A DNA stretch of 64,000 nucleotides from Adiantum capillus-veneris (GCA_014529385.2 CM043960.1:76903910-76967909), one strand, 5' to 3'. Shown: positions 11,631 through 24,041, counted from the stretch's first letter. A program made the numbers and translations. The notes: a model not told the origin generated them from the letters alone.

Positions 11631-11701
<71 letters not shown>
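11631..11701. repeat. (GA)35 microsatellite in gypsy A LTR
   Basis: An uninterrupted GA run lies about 75 bases downstream of the LTR TATA box. Open frames through it encode only Arg-Glu or Leu-Ser repeats and are not genes. GA/CT tracts near start sites are known binding sites of plant GAGA-type (BPC) factors, so it could affect LTR transcription. Confidence 0.97.
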
Positions 11702-11703
<2 letters not shown>

Positions 11704-12327
11704 TTATCTTCTTGCTACGCGGGCTACGGGGCCGCCATTGGAGAAGCGACACCACCATTGTGTTAGCAACGGTGAGAGCTACGCACAGATACCAAGAGTG
11801 CACGCTATCGGCTTCTACGTGTGGTAAGTTCCTACGAGCTTCGGTGTGAGTTTTCTTCCAACTCGTGTGACGGAATAGAGCGTGCAGCATATCTATAGAA
11901 CCACAACGAGTAGAGCTACACATTAGTACCATATGGGTCAAGTTTCGGTCACCTGTATTTTTTGGCCTGTCTTCATACGCGTTTGCCGCACGGAGTGGTT
12001 ATAGGTTGATTTTGCAGTTCAAGTCTTTAGGGTGTTGTTCTTACCTAGTGTATAGACTTCCCCTTGAGTTTGAGATCGATTCAATGATTCTAGATCCTGT
12101 TTCGTATAGCATTCGTTCGTAGTACGGATTTCAGTCACTTGCGTATTTTAGAACTTAGATTTGATTTCCTTAGTAGTGATTGTCATTAGAAGGTCGAGTA
12201 GGTGATTTGACACCCACCTAGTTGTTTCCATGCGCCTGCGGGTCAAGCTCCGTCCTCGTCTGACAAATTCTGTTGTTGGTTGAGTTCTCGCTATTTAGCT
12301 TCCGCTAGCGGCGTAACCGCCATAACA

Positions 12328-13403
12328 CCATGCTAGCTCATTGACATATCCTGCTATACAGACATGCCAGTGTCCCACCTCAATGGGGCAAGAGTCTTCC
12401 AATGAAGAGAAAGAACCAAGGGAACCAAACGTTAGTTCATTGTGGGACTTCAAAGAAGTAAGGGAATCAATTTATAGTTCATAAAAGAGTTACAAATAAT
12501 CAAGGGAATCAGATGACGGTTCATCAAATAATTTCGACGATTCAAATTGAGGTGCCAGTGAAAAGGTGAGGCCAGCAAGGCTACCAACAAGTCACAAGGC
12601 ACAAGAAAAGAACAAAAAGGTAAGCTAGGTCCACCATATAATTTGTTCAAGGTTACTTTTTGGTTCTCAATGCAAAGTGGAATGGGGACAAGAACATTAC
12701 AAATTCTCTTCAATTTTTAGATGTACCTTGAAGCTTTTGGATTATTAGCAGTGTATTACTGATGAATCAACAGGTTGAATCTCGTGCAATGTGGACTACA
12801 CAAGAGGAGAAGCACTCCACTCCTTTGTCACAGATTTCCTAGATTAATTAAACACTTTTTTCCTAGAGTGAACATGCTCTTTCTTGTGTGGATCGCTAAG
12901 AGGATGTGATGAAAACATGAAATGTGTACACCATTTTGTCTGATGAATGATTTGAACTTAGTGCATCTTGACGTCTGTTAGAGATAACAAGATATGGATG
13001 TGATGGCTAAGTGAATGAGAACTGAATGGGATTCTAGTGCATCAAGATTTCTATCTTAATGAACAAGAGTTCCAAAAGAATGAGATGGTTGCACAATGAT
13101 CTAGGTGTATCAAGAGTTTTGGACAAGATGATATGGTTAGATTGAAAGATTGAAACAAAGTGTTCAGTGTGAACTAAGTGTGTGATTTTTTGAAGTGCAT
13201 GCTCTATGAATGTATTGTCTTCTTGCAAGGATGGCCATGGATATGGTTTGCTTGAAATGTGACCAAAAAAGGATATGAATTTTATAGTAACAAGATTTAT
13301 TTGATCAAGGCATCTACGAAAAGTTTAGTGCAGTCCCAATGTGATTGCTAAATAGGTTACAATGATCATGATTTGTATCTAAGATCCTTGACAAAAATGT
13401 GAT
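12328..13403. repeat. Dispersed repeat, copy A
   Basis: It is closely similar to 25976-27115, with small indels (the other copy has an extra block of about 80 bp near 26510). No conserved ORF is seen; frames are short in both copies. In copy B a gag-like relic lies directly upstream, so this is probably an internal non-coding part of an LTR element. Here the gypsy A LTR replaces that upstream part. Homology stops near AAATGTGATT at 13403 and 27115. Confidence 0.8.
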
Positions 13404-14094
13404 TGATTAGTGATTAATGTTTTTGTAGAAGTGTTGGATTTATGGAGTCTAATGCATGGGTGCATAGAGTCAGTGTATCGAGAAGACATTTTTTGTCTTT
13501 TGACTGTTTTGAAAGCATATTTGAGGGCAATTACAATTCTTTCAAGAGAGGGACCGTATGTCACAGAGTGAGGATATGGCATGACCAATCTGAAGGACTT
13601 TCCAAGAAGACAAGGGATTAGAGTTAAAAACTCTAACCCAAAGATCTTAACCCAAAGATGTGGTTGAGGAGCCTACGTTGTTAGGTTTTAAACCTTAACC
13701 CCTGTCGACTTGAAGACCACCGATTGAGGGACCTAAAACCCTAACAACTCCAAAGCAAAAATAGACATTAGATTTTTGTAATTTACACTTACATACTTAC
13801 GTGGTAGCCTATATGGATTTTTGCATTGGCTAAGGCAGAGTAGTTTTTACACATGCTTTTTGGAGGAGATTATTTTGGGAATTAGTGCTTTTGGGGCTCT
13901 GCTTTTGTACATCCCCTGTAAGTGTATAAGTTCTTAGAGGGCCACTCTTCATAAAGTATCTAGACACGGCGTCTTGGAGAGTTGTACCCTTGGGGAGTTG
14001 TAACTTTCCAAAGAAATAATAAAGAAATACCAAAAGGGGTGCGAGTCTTTAGGGCATGTGCATTGGGGACAGAACTTCATCGTTCCATGTAAAA

Positions 14095-14096
<2 letters not shown>
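13404..14096. other. No gene; possible LTR-like tail
   Basis: I see no coding signal. The last 250 bases contain AATAATAAAG polyadenylation-like sequence and end at a (TC)n tract, an arrangement like other retroelement leaders in this window. This is a weak resemblance only. Confidence 0.3.

Positions 14097-14184
<88 letters not shown>
14097..14184. repeat. (TC)44 microsatellite
   Basis: A pure TC run. The long Leu-Ser and Arg-Glu frames crossing it are artefacts. Confidence 0.97.
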
Positions 14185-14187
<3 letters not shown>

Positions 14188-16589
14188 GCTTTATGCAATT
14201 TGTGGCTAATTTTATGAAGTTTTGTGCACAAATCCACCATGCACCACTTCCTACAAGCATTTGTCTTTGAGCACTCATCAACTATACACGGACAATCATC
14301 CACCTCATGCATCTTACTCATGCAAACCTTACATTTATCTTTCTTCCTTTTACCCCCCATAACATTCACTTCATTAAAATACAACAATCATGTTCAACCC
14401 TCAAGATCGGTGCACCACACCAATCCGAGACCCATTAAAATTTGCTAAACAAAGAGCCACGGATGTTGTATCGGGATCCACAAAGTCCATTTAATTGGTT
14501 GCTTAAAGTGATTGGGGTATTTTAGTTTAGGGATGTATTTATATGTTTGAAAAAATTCAGTTAAAGATACCATTCTTGAGTTTGTTTGCTTTGACAAATC
14601 TGATTATCAACATCAAATTCAGCATCAAATTCTCTATCTGATTTCAAGAATTTTTTCTTTTGTCACTGCAAAATCTGCTAGATTTTTGCATTCTGTACGG
14701 TCTGAATCTATAGCACCAACTTGAATCTGCAGCACTTATAGCAACAAAATCTGAATTTTGAATACGCACTAATGCTTGTAATCAAACAAACTGGCTAAAA
14801 CAAATCATCTCTGCTGCTCTTGAATTTCCTTTCTTTGGTCTAGAAATTTCTCCTTCGGGATAGGTTCTTTCATAGCATCATCACTCGTGAAACACAAATA
14901 GATACATCGGACACAAAAAAAAATAAAATGATGGCACAACAAACTCATCAGGCATAGTGAAGAAAATAAGCACATCATGATTGCCAAATGTGTTGGATTC
15001 CTCCCAAGTCAACATCAAAAAGGCTAGCGGGATCCCCAAATGTGTTGGGGTTCAAACAACACATGAATCTTTCTCACATACATGCTCCTCAAAGAGAGAA
15101 TAGACACTCACTCCATGACCAGACTCAGTAGAATATCAGCAGGCAGACAGCTTCAAAGACAACAAACAATGCACCAAAGAAACATCATACAAAGTGGATA
15201 ACACCATATCTTAGCTTCCCATTCACAAAACTCGTGCAAAATACAACTGCAAGATGATAGTTATAACTATTCAACAAGATGTTCTTGGCATAAGTGATCA
15301 AACTTAACATAATCCGACCCAACAATATGTTGACCCATCAATATTTCGACCCAGGAATATTTGAACTCAACATACATCACACTCAACAAATATCTGACTC
15401 AGTAGTATCTGGCTCAACAATAAATGTGACTTAGGAGAATTCTAACTCGTCAAAAATCTGATTGAGCGAAAATTCTACTCAGCACAATTTCAAATCAGCA
15501 TATAATATCCAGTCAACACTTATTACTAGAGCCACAAAGTCCCTATAGCTGAAGAATGAGTGATTATTTGAAGGAAACCTCAGAGATGAAGACAAAGAGG
15601 AAATCTAGAGGACAAGGTATTCTAGTATCAACACTAGAGCATAAGGTGGCGTATAAGTTTTCAACCAAAGTTCCAAGTCTAAATAACAATCATACCTATG
15701 TATCTAAAAAGGTTTTTCATATCTAGTTGGCCACATCACCGAATAAGAATTGCTGCTGTAGTTTGAGTTCTATCGTGTAGTGGTGGTCAGACTGGTAAAA
15801 TCAAAAATCTTGTGGCACCATATGCGAAAGCCCTCTAGCCAACTAGGGAAAGATAAATGATGAGATGGTCCAATAGCAAGAGGGTGCAACCTCTCTAACT
15901 AATGGTTTTAAAGCACTAAGGCTATATTAGAGGCTGTTTTTAATGAAGCATTTCACTTTGCGCTATCAGCATTTTGTCTTTACTCTACCTTTATCCACTT
16001 GCCCGAAACTATAGCTTAATCCTCATTTCCATTGCTGTTACCCTAATCCTAGCATCATGGTGAGCTTAAGGCTTCATCCACTATAGTCTAGCTCACTAAT
16101 TATGATGCTTAGGGTAGAACACGCTTACGCTCCCAAATTTCAACACGTAATATTAGAGTGTGATTAGTGATAGCACTTCTTTATCACACTAAGTGATCAA
16201 CATCTACTCATTCTTGCTATGTTAAACATCGTGTGTTACACGCATTGAATTTTTCTCTTCTAATAAGTACTCTATCTATTGTTCAATTTGCTAACCTTGA
16301 GCATGTTCATGATCATTTCATAGAGCCACTACCCTTCTTGGCAAATTCAACATTGATTAATTTGTGTGTACATTTGTGTTTGTGTGTGTGTTTAAGTATG
16401 AAAATCCCCTCAAAATTGAACCATACTTTGACAATTGTATTAAATAATATATTAAATGACAAAAAATCTAAACAAGATGTCATAAAACTTGATTAACATT
16501 TACAACAATACAACATTCTGTATCTAATGGATAATATAGTCATTTTTCGCTCAAACTTGTCCATTTAGGTTCACTAGCACCATCCACTA
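14185..16589. other. No gene; A/T-rich sequence with degenerate short repeats
   Basis: I find no coding or RNA gene signal. About 15290-15530 is a run of imperfect repeats of a phrase like ACTCAACAATATCTGACTC, which may be a decayed minisatellite. The rest has stops in all frames. Confidence 0.4.
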
Positions 16590-19149
16590 TCTTTGATGTA
16601 CCTTTTGGAGGTTTCGTTGGTTGTTCTTTTTTTGGTTTCAATTTGTTTGGCTAAGAAGGGGTTGTTGGCTTTGTACTTTATTTGACTTTTATGCAATCAA
16701 GGGCTCCCACTAGTCTCAAGTAAGACTATTTTCCTTTGATATATGCATTATATTGTTTCTCACCCCCTTTTTTGCGTATTTGTTCATGTAATTTTTTTTG
16801 TCTTCCGGGTTTTTTATTTAGAACATCAAAGAGCTTTTTGAATTTTATTTTTGAATGAGTCTCATGGCCTTCTAATTTTTCATCATATGCACTAAGCTCT
16901 ATGTATCCCCATGTATCAAGGGTGTCATAGTAGCATCCATCATTTCATTCCCTATTTTGCTCCAAGATGTGGCTTGAATCAATTTCCATGGTAAGATCTC
17001 TACTAGAAATCTCATCCCTGACACACAAACATTGCACTTCATTCTCCAATTCTCATTTCACTTCAGCAATCTTGGTTGTATCTTGATGATCTCTGTTTGG
17101 ATTCACTCTGATCATGCAAAAGGGAACTAAGTCCAAGCCATCTTCATCACAAAACTTGGTAGGTGTGATCTCATTGAAACACACATCTAAGGTGGCCAAA
17201 AAATGAGTCCACTCCAAGGGTTCCATTTTTCTCCTTAAGAAAAGGTTCATGGATATAGTCTACACCTTCAAAAGGTCTCCCTTGCTTACATTTGTCCTTG
17301 ACTAAACTTTTAGAGTCTAAAGCTCCACACATCCACAAGTGAGGTTTAGAGTTCAACCAGATAGGTACTTCAAACTCTGTGCATGTTGCAGAGTTGAAAT
17401 TTTCTACGAGTGTTCTTTATACATCTTTGCAGTTGTGGCCACTTAGGTTGATGTGTGTAGTGTTCTCCATGTGGCATAAGTAGATATATTCACAACTCCA
17501 ATCATGAACCATCTTTAACTAGTGCAAGAATAACTTTCTTAGAATAACATTGTAGTTATTCTCAATATCAAAATCTACTATAGCAAACATATGTTCATAC
17601 TCAATTACATAAGAAGTCATCACCACTTGTCCAAAATACCAATAGGTTTTGTAATATATCCATCAACTAGCTGCAGTTTTGTCCGAGTTCTCCTAAGGGT
17701 AGGTTTTCCCCATTTAACCCATCAATTTAGTAGCCACAATATTATGGAAACCCCTTCTCCACTATCTAGGATAGCAATGGTTTCTACTCCCTAATGCTCT
17801 ATGGTACTGTGGTATTCCCTTCTTTGCCTTCATAGTAATCACCAACCTTGTTTATGGTAATTGGCGTTGCCTTCTTTTTGGGTTGGTTCCACTCCTCCAT
17901 TTCTCGATTTAAAGTTTAAACTAGGTTTTTGATTCCCATTTTCTTACTTGACATTTTCCAACATCCTTCCACATATGTGGTTTGAATTTTAGCAGTTCAT
18001 CCACAATTAGCATGCATCTCACTGGTGTTAGCATAAGTTCTTTCAACCCTTGAGAATCTATGATTGGTCTGAAGGTCCCTCGCTGTGATGGTAGGACCAT
18101 AAAGTCAGATTTTCTTTTGTAAGGATTCAAGTAGAAAGGCAACTCCTTGAAAATTTCCTCTCGACTATCCTTTGATCTATCTATATCGTGCTGATGGACT
18201 GCATGTCAATGTCAACCATGTCTATGTCAAGGTTAGCTTCGGCAATCGGCGTCATCTCTTACTTTCTTGACCATGTTCCAATGTTCTTCTGGCCAACTCT
18301 CTCTGACCTCTTGAACATTAGGTGGTATCTGGTAAGCATAGTTATCTGTACTGTTCTCTGCCACTTGATTTGTCAAGTCTTTTTGACAAGTGTCTACTTG
18401 TCCTCTCTTTGGATGGTGTTTTAGCTCTTTTTCCTAGTCTCATTTGTCGCACGTTCCCTTTTGGTTTTCATTTATAGTTAAGATTATGGGATCTCGTTCT
18501 CGTTCACTCACGTTTTTCACTTCATTGGGGTCTCTCAAGTCTATAGATGGTTGGGAAACTATCCTCTCTTGGATGGGCATAGCCAGTGGAGGTTCCATAA
18601 GAGTTTGAGGAGTCTCAAAACAATCAACTTTTTGCAAACCTCCGGTCGAATCTTTTTCCAATTTGGTGTCATATTGTTTCAAAGTTGCTTTCAATGGCTT
18701 GAAATTTTTGTCAACTAGCACCAAATCTCTACAACTAACTTCTTTTGGCATGGTTTCATTCAGTATCATGTATTTTCTCTAGTACGACACTAGACTTAGG
18801 TTTTGTTGGTTGTTGTGATTGCTCTCGAGCTTGGGGCAACTCAGCTGTAATGGCCTTTAGCTTCTTATGGTAGTGGGTCTCACTCTATCTCGTGTGGATT
18901 TTCTAATTGACCTTGAGCATGGGGAAACTCAATTGTAATAGCCTTTAGCTTCTTATGGTGTTGGGCTCTCACTCTATCTTGTGTGGCTTTTCTAATTGAT
19001 TTTACACTAATAGATTTGTGAGAGTCACTACCTTCTTTTCCGCTTCTTGTTTTTTGTTTTTCTTGCGCTCTCGTCACCGCTTTCAATGGTATTTTTGTCT
19101 CCAAGTTAGATCCACTTGAGGATGGTAAAACCTTCACATTATCCATCAC
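16590..19149 (-). mobile_element. Decayed Ty3/gypsy element B (gag/protease/linker part)
   Basis: On the minus strand the segment at about 17420-17640 is a mutated copy of the first 190 bases of the window (GAGTATGAACATATGTTTGC matches the protease end of gypsy A). Then 17356-17053 reads LWMCGALDSKSL and EPLEWTHFLATLDVC, the same linker domain as gypsy A. Upstream on the minus strand, 19149-17921 has gag/protease-side peptides such as GTFRPIIDSQGLKELMLTP and a charged region. Many stops and frame changes are present, so it is an old relative of gypsy A in opposite orientation. RT is not recognisable to the left of 17053. Confidence 0.6.
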
Positions 19150-19499
19150 CAGTTTCCTACCTTTATCTGGGTCCTATAGACAATCTAGGTTCACTTAAAT
19201 AGATATAGTTTAATATTTCTACAATGACCACCCAACAAAGTGGCCGATCGAACACAGTAGAAATGCGTCCCAACAGGAGCCGACAGATTGAGTTGGGAGA
19301 GGCATGAAGACATCAAAGCTAATGATGCCCCATATTGGTCAAAAACCGAGAATTTAATGTCGTTTTTTTAAGTAAAAGGTTTGAAACCTTTAAAAATAAG
19401 TGGCCGAGCCAGTCTAAATGTGGCCATATCTAATAAACTGAAAAAAACTCAACCATGGCGTGAGAAAATGGGGACATCTAGCATAGAAATAATTTTGAG

Positions 19500-19501
<2 letters not shown>

Positions 19502-19546
<45 letters not shown>
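19502..19546. repeat. (TC)n tract at left end of LINE 1
   Basis: A 45-base CT run ends 32 bases before the first ATG of LINE 1 ORF1. A matching TC run begins at the other end of the element (24042). Confidence 0.97.
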
Positions 19547-19552
<6 letters not shown>

Positions 19553-19578
19553 ATGTAAAGACATAATTTTTCTGTGTC

Positions 19579-20589
19579 ATGGAAGGCTTTGCTGTAACAA
19601 CATCTCAACTGAAAAAACTGTCAAATTTTTTTGTTTTTGTTGCCGACTTGAAGGCAATGTCAGACAAAACTTGCAAGGGTGGAAAATCCACACTCGCCAT
19701 GGAGAATGATGCAAAATCTCCAAGGAATTTGGATGGAAATCCAACCACATCGTCTACAACAACGGAAGCAATGATCATGGCTTACTTGATCTCATTACAA
19801 GAAAACGTCAACAAGAAAGGTGAAGAGTTGCGCGCACTTGCAATGGAGAATGGCACTTTAAGAGTTCTCATTGTGGAGAATGAGCACCTCAAGAAGGTTC
19901 TTGAAATGCAAACAACACGCTTGATGCATCTTGAGAATGAAGTTCAAGAATGTAAACACTCTCTTGTTGACATGAATGTATTGAAAGAGCGCTTGAGCAA
20001 AGTTGAGAGTGATCATGCATTGAAAGAGGAAACGATAGATACAATACGACATGATGTATGTGAGATGAGAAATGCATCCAAATCATGGGCTGATATATGT
20101 AAGGATAATGTGGTTTCTACATCTCCTATCACACAAGCGGTTGTCCAAGCAAAAAATGTAGAGAATGTGGATACTCAAGAATTGCAAGAACAACAAAAAA
20201 ACTCAAAGAACATCATCATTTGTGGAATCAAGGAGGAAAGCATAGAAACACCCCAATCTCTTGTGGTTGCTATTGAAGAGTTTTTTGGTACACACTTTGG
20301 CATGTCAGGAATCATGGCTTATGGTGCACATCGAGTTGGAAAACAAGCAGTCCCTCGCTTGGGAGAAAGATCTATTGTATGTACCATGGCTGATGAGGTA
20401 ACAAGAAAGATCATCCTTGACAATAGTTGGATCCACCTCAAAAGAACGGGTTGTAATGTATATGAGGATCGCACTCTTATGCAACAAAATGTACGTCACA
20501 AAGCATATGAGGAAAGAAGCAAGAAGGTTAAGGTGTCATCTCAAGAAGAAAAGCCACTTGAGGAGGATACAAGTCCACCCAACAAATAG
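19579..20589 (+). CDS. LINE 1 ORF1 protein (coiled coil, RRM-like, L1-type C-terminal domain)
   Basis: The frame is open for 336 codons. The in-frame ATG at 19657 (MSDKTCKGGKSTLAMEND) is a more natural start than 19579, because the first 26 residues are hydrophobic and unlike the family. Residues about 70-165 form a coiled coil (leucine and glutamate heptads). KNIIICGIKEESIETP at about residue 213 is the RRM-like core start, and WIHLKRTGCNVYEDRTLMQQ at about 285 matches the C-terminal domain of L1-type ORF1 proteins. Such proteins bind element RNA as a nucleic-acid chaperone. It is followed after 6 bases by the ORF2 ATG at 20596. This is the only intact ORF of the element. Confidence 0.8.
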   Translation: MEGFAVTTSQLKKLSNFFVFVADLKAMSDKTCKGGKSTLAMENDAKSPRNLDGNPTTSSTTTEAMIMAYLISLQENVNKKGEELRALAMENGTLRVLIVENEHLKKVLEMQTTRLMHLENEVQECKHSLVDMNVLKERLSKVESDHALKEETIDTIRHDVCEMRNASKSWADICKDNVVSTSPITQAVVQAKNVENVDTQELQEQQKNSKNIIICGIKEESIETPQSLVVAIEEFFGTHFGMSGIMAYGAHRVGKQAVPRLGERSIVCTMADEVTRKIILDNSWIHLKRTGCNVYEDRTLMQQNVRHKAYEERSKKVKVSSQEEKPLEEDTSPPNK

Positions 20590-20595
20590 GGACAC

Positions 20596-23500
20596 ATGAT
20601 TTATGAGACCAACTCACACTTGCAAATAAGCTTTTGGAATTATAACGGGTATCCATGGAATGCAGGAATTGGCATTGATGAGCTTACCAATGACTCCGAT
20701 GTGATACTTCTTGTCGAAACATGGGAGCATGATGCGCAATGAATTCTTGGATTTGACAAATACGATGTGCATTCTTTGATGTGGGCCAAAAATGCAAAGC
20801 AACGAAGAGGCCAAGGAGGCGTAGCATGTATGACCAAAAAGTGTTTGAAAGATGTTTCCATTGTCAAAGAAGATAAGTATAAATGCTACTTATGGCTGAA
20901 AATCAGCCCACCAAATGGTCAAGTCATGTTTGTGGCTGGTTGCTACATTCCTCACTATGACTCCAACTTTTATGCTCTCTTGGATATGGATAGAGATCAA
21001 CCCTTTGTTGAACTAGAGGAAGACATTGCTCATTACAAGAATCAAGGTGAAGTCATTGTTTTTGGAGACATGAATGCTCGCACAAATACGTTACAACACG
21101 ACACACAAAAAGTCGACATGCCGCATGTCTCAAGAAGAATGGATGACTCATACATGTATAATTGAAGTTCTAATGATGCAAAAGAACTGGATCACTATGG
21201 AAAGTCACTTCTACATATGTGCAATAGTACCGGAATGCTCATTGCAAATGGTGTATCTCTATGGCAAGGCACCAATCACTTTACATGTAGAAAGCACAAT
21301 GGTGATAGCGTAATTGACTATATGTTGTTCTTGGAAGCCACTCTAGAATGCATAAAAAGCTTTACACTTGGTGAATGGAATCCGGAATCGGATCATAGGA
21401 TGTTATGTATTGACCTCAAGTGTGGTAAATGGCCTGAGAATGTAGCCTCCAATCATGATGTGAATCATTTGTACCTACGTCTAGACTTCAAACAAGCACT
21501 TATATATGCTGATATGGTGGACCAAATGTTAAGTATGATAGAGTATCAAGAGAGCCCAACATTAGAATGCAAGTGGAAAGTTTTCAAAGAAGTAATTTGC
21601 TTGTGCGAAGGAATGCTTTTCGGTGAAACACATGTCTTGCAAAAGGTCTAAGAAGGGTAGCACCAAGAAGAAATGGTTTGACATGGAATGTAGTCAAGCC
21701 CGAAAACACTTTCTAAGATTGGATGCAAGCAAAAACAAGGAAGTTTACTTGGAATGTTCACACACATACAAAGCACTTGTTCAAAAGAAGAGGAGAAGGT
21801 GGGAAGTCAAAAAACAACTTCTTTTAGCACAAGAAAAAGCACATGCATGTGGAAAGTTTTGGCAAAATCTAAAAGGCAAGCGCGTTGAGAGATTTGGTGA
21901 CTTGAGTCTTTTGGATAGGTATATGCATTGCAAGAACCGCTATGAGCAACCCAATGTTGATAAGATGGAGTGTTGTAGCTTCCTTCCATTTATGTATCCC
22001 TTATTTACCATTGAAGATATATGCCGCGCGCTTGAGAAACTTGCTACTCGCAAGGCAGGGGACCTTCAAGGTATCAACACTGAAATGATTAAATGGACAA
22101 GCAAGAAAACATGTTATTGGATATGTGATATGTTTAGCCTTGCACTTCAGCATGGCATGCCTCATGATTGGAGTGTAAATTGGATCAAACCTTTGCACAA
22201 AGGAGGAGATGTAAACAATGTGAACAACTATCGCACTATAATGGTTGGTTCTTTGATGGCAAAGTTATTTGGATGTATCATGGAGATGAAAATAAGTGAA
22301 TGGGCTGAAAAGAATGGAAAATGTGCACTTGGCCAAGTAGGTTTTCGAAAGCATCATAGCACTATTGATCACCTTGTCACTCTTCGAGTTCTTATGGAAG
22401 CGTCTCGATTGAAAGAAAAAAATTTGTATTGTTGCTTTGTGGATTTCAAGAAAGATTTTGACATGGTACCACGAGGAAATCTTTGGAGGCGTATGCAAAG
22501 CCTTCAAGTGCGGAGAGAATTTATGCATGCAGTCTTTTGCATCTACCAAAAAGTGATATGTCGATTACGTATGGGAGATGGAATCTCAGAATTTTTTGCA
22601 ATCACCATTGGTGTCAAACAAGGATGCCTACTTTCCCCAACCCTCTTTGGGCTGCTCATTGATGAATTGGAATGCATGGTTCTTGATTTTATGCAGCAAG
22701 AAGGCATAGAAGAGGTTAAGATCGGAAATGCGGTGATCATGCTTTTGCTTTATGTCGATGATGTAATGCTCTTAGCACATACCTTAGAATATGCACAAAA
22801 GCTTATGAGTGTCTTGGAATGCTTTTGCCTACATAGCGGGATGATCGTGAATGGATCCAAAACCAAGGTTATGCTTGTAAAGACCCTCAATGACAAAAAT
22901 CCATGCACTGTATACAACAATGAGCAACTTGAAGTGGTAGATCACTTCAAGTACCTTGGCCTTGAGGTTCCATCCAATCATAAATGGAAGGATTGTGCAA
23001 TGCGTCGCTTGGAAGCCGCAAAGAGGGCTTATTTTGCATTTGAGAACATGTGCAATGCTGGAGAGATCAAGTGTTGGGATCTCAAAAAGTACCTTTTTGA
23101 CACATTGGTGACACCGGTGCTTCTTTATGGAGTGGAGGTGTGGGGTGGAAGCATAGGGAAGTCTAGTTGGAAAGAGTTTGATAATGTCCAAAAGCGTTTT
23201 CTCACCAACTTTCTCTAAGTCAAGACACAAACACCCTACATGCTCTTACTTCTTGAGTCCTGATCGCTTCCCATTGAGGTCTTGGGCATGCAAAGGGTTG
23301 TGGAGTACATACTTAAGACACAACGTAGCCCTTTGCATCGACTTCCTAGAATCGCATATGAAGCAAGTCAAAAGTCCAAAAGACATGCAAGAGCAAAATA
23401 CTAAGTTTGGGGTGGATGCTTGACATCAAGAAATGGTTTGGAAGATAGGCTGCATGTCACTTGGTCAAGGATACATCGATCGACTCCCAAGTTAATTAGG

Positions 23501-23950
23501 CCTTCTTACATCGCCAATGTATCACGGCTTGGGAGAAATCCGGAGGTTCTCGCTTCAGCCATTACACCACACACGTTGCCCCAAACTATAAATCTCTCTT
23601 CTTCTTCAAACGAGGTAACCGATTTAATCCCTACATCCTTGAGCCCATCCCGTTGAGTGTGATCTGCACCATTGCCTCCATTTGTCTTAGCTTCCATTGT
23701 CTACACTGCGAGACAGGACATTGGGGCACTGGGGAGGAGTCTCATCGACTTTGCACCTTATGCCCTCATCAAGTGCGAGAGAGTGAGTACGACACACTAC
23801 TTGAGTGCTCAGATTTTGACCACATTAGGTCCTCTTTTCCCCATATATTCATACATGAGCTCTCCCTACATACCTTCCTCTCCCAACCATGATGTGGACT
23901 CTCTATTGCGACACTCATTTCAGCCATTTTTGAGCATCAAGAGTCACTTA
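20596..23950 (+). pseudogene. LINE 1 ORF2: AP endonuclease, reverse transcriptase, zinc finger (broken)
   Basis: The ATG at 20596 opens into ISFWNYNGYPW and VILLVETW (endonuclease N and E motifs), then a TGA at 20740. GDMNARTN near 21070 and ESDHRML near 21390 supply the remaining catalytic residues; a second in-frame TGA lies at 21163. A frameshift near 21640 moves to the RT frame (to 23218) with FVDFKKDFDMV, GVKQGCLLSPTLF and the catalytic YVDD at 22751-22762. Downstream pieces in other frames give LPIEVLGMQRVVEY and a Cys/His finger (LCTLCPHQVRES ... LLEC, near 23750-23815). The protein would nick target DNA and reverse transcribe there. Both TGA codons are consistent with G-to-A or C-to-T change. 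Confidence 0.82.
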
Positions 23951-23984
23951 TGACCTCCACTCACACCACGTGACATGTTCATTG

Positions 23985-24022
23985 GGTCCCATAGGTCATA
24001 TTTGACCTCCGAGGATGATAAT
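23985..24022 (+). other. LINE 1 3'-terminal hairpin block
   Basis: The block starts GGTCCCATAGG and ends GAGGATGATAAT. Its core GGTCATATTTGACC is a 14-base inverted repeat with one mismatch. The same 38 bases, with one difference, end LINE 2 at 42417-42454. LINE reverse transcriptases of the stringent type recognise a 3' stem-loop. Confidence 0.8.
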
Positions 24023-24037
24023 AGAACTGTCTATCTA

Positions 24038-24041
<4 letters not shown>

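Larger units (their letters stand above)
1..12327 (+). mobile_element. Ty3/gypsy LTR retrotransposon A, 3' 12.3 kb (5' part outside window)
   Basis: The order seen on the + strand is protease end, RT, RNase H, integrase, a second protease-like half-domain, spacer, extra ORF, polypurine tract and LTR. RT before integrase is the Ty3/gypsy order. The element enters from the left edge, so gag and the 5' LTR are not visible. Pol carries several single-base frameshifts, so this copy is dead. It is unusually long because a 2.8 kb non-coding spacer and a 3.3 kb extra ORF lie between pol and the 3' LTR; large plant gypsy lineages such as Tat/Ogre and Athila also carry extra ORFs, but I cannot place the clade. 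The right end is fixed by a TG...CA LTR that interrupts a repeat whose uninterrupted copy starts at 25976. Confidence 0.85.
11343..12327 (+). repeat. 3' LTR of gypsy A
   Basis: It starts TGTTGAGCCAGC right after the polypurine tract and ends CCATAACA. The right border is supported by the flanking sequence: from 12329 (CATGCTAGCTCATTGAC) the window matches the repeat copy that begins at 25976, so the LTR end falls at or within a few bases of 12327. At 985 bp it is a normal size for a large gypsy LTR. It holds a TATA box at 11552 and a (GA)35 tract about 75 bp downstream. Confidence 0.75.
19547..24041 (+). mobile_element. LINE 1: APE-type non-LTR retrotransposon flanked by (TC)n
   Basis: It has two ORFs in the standard LINE order: ORF1 with coiled coil and RRM-like domain, then ORF2 with AP-endonuclease, RT and a C-terminal zinc finger. 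It is about 4.5 kb, close to full length. It has no poly(A) tail; the 3' end is a 38-nt block (23985-24022) followed by 19 nt and a (TC)n run. The left end is less certain than the right. ORF2 carries two in-frame TGA stops, a frameshift near 21640 and later breaks, so this copy is inactive. Confidence 0.8.

Noticed and set aside
13620-13760. Several CCCTAACC/CCCTAAC words suggesting telomere-like repeats
   Set aside because: They are scattered and not in tandem; no TTTAGGG array exists.
14049-14387. Long frames of Arg-Glu or Leu-Ser repeats, here and at every other (GA/TC)n tract
   Set aside because: They are a direct product of the dinucleotide repeat, open on both strands, with no coding signal in the flanks.
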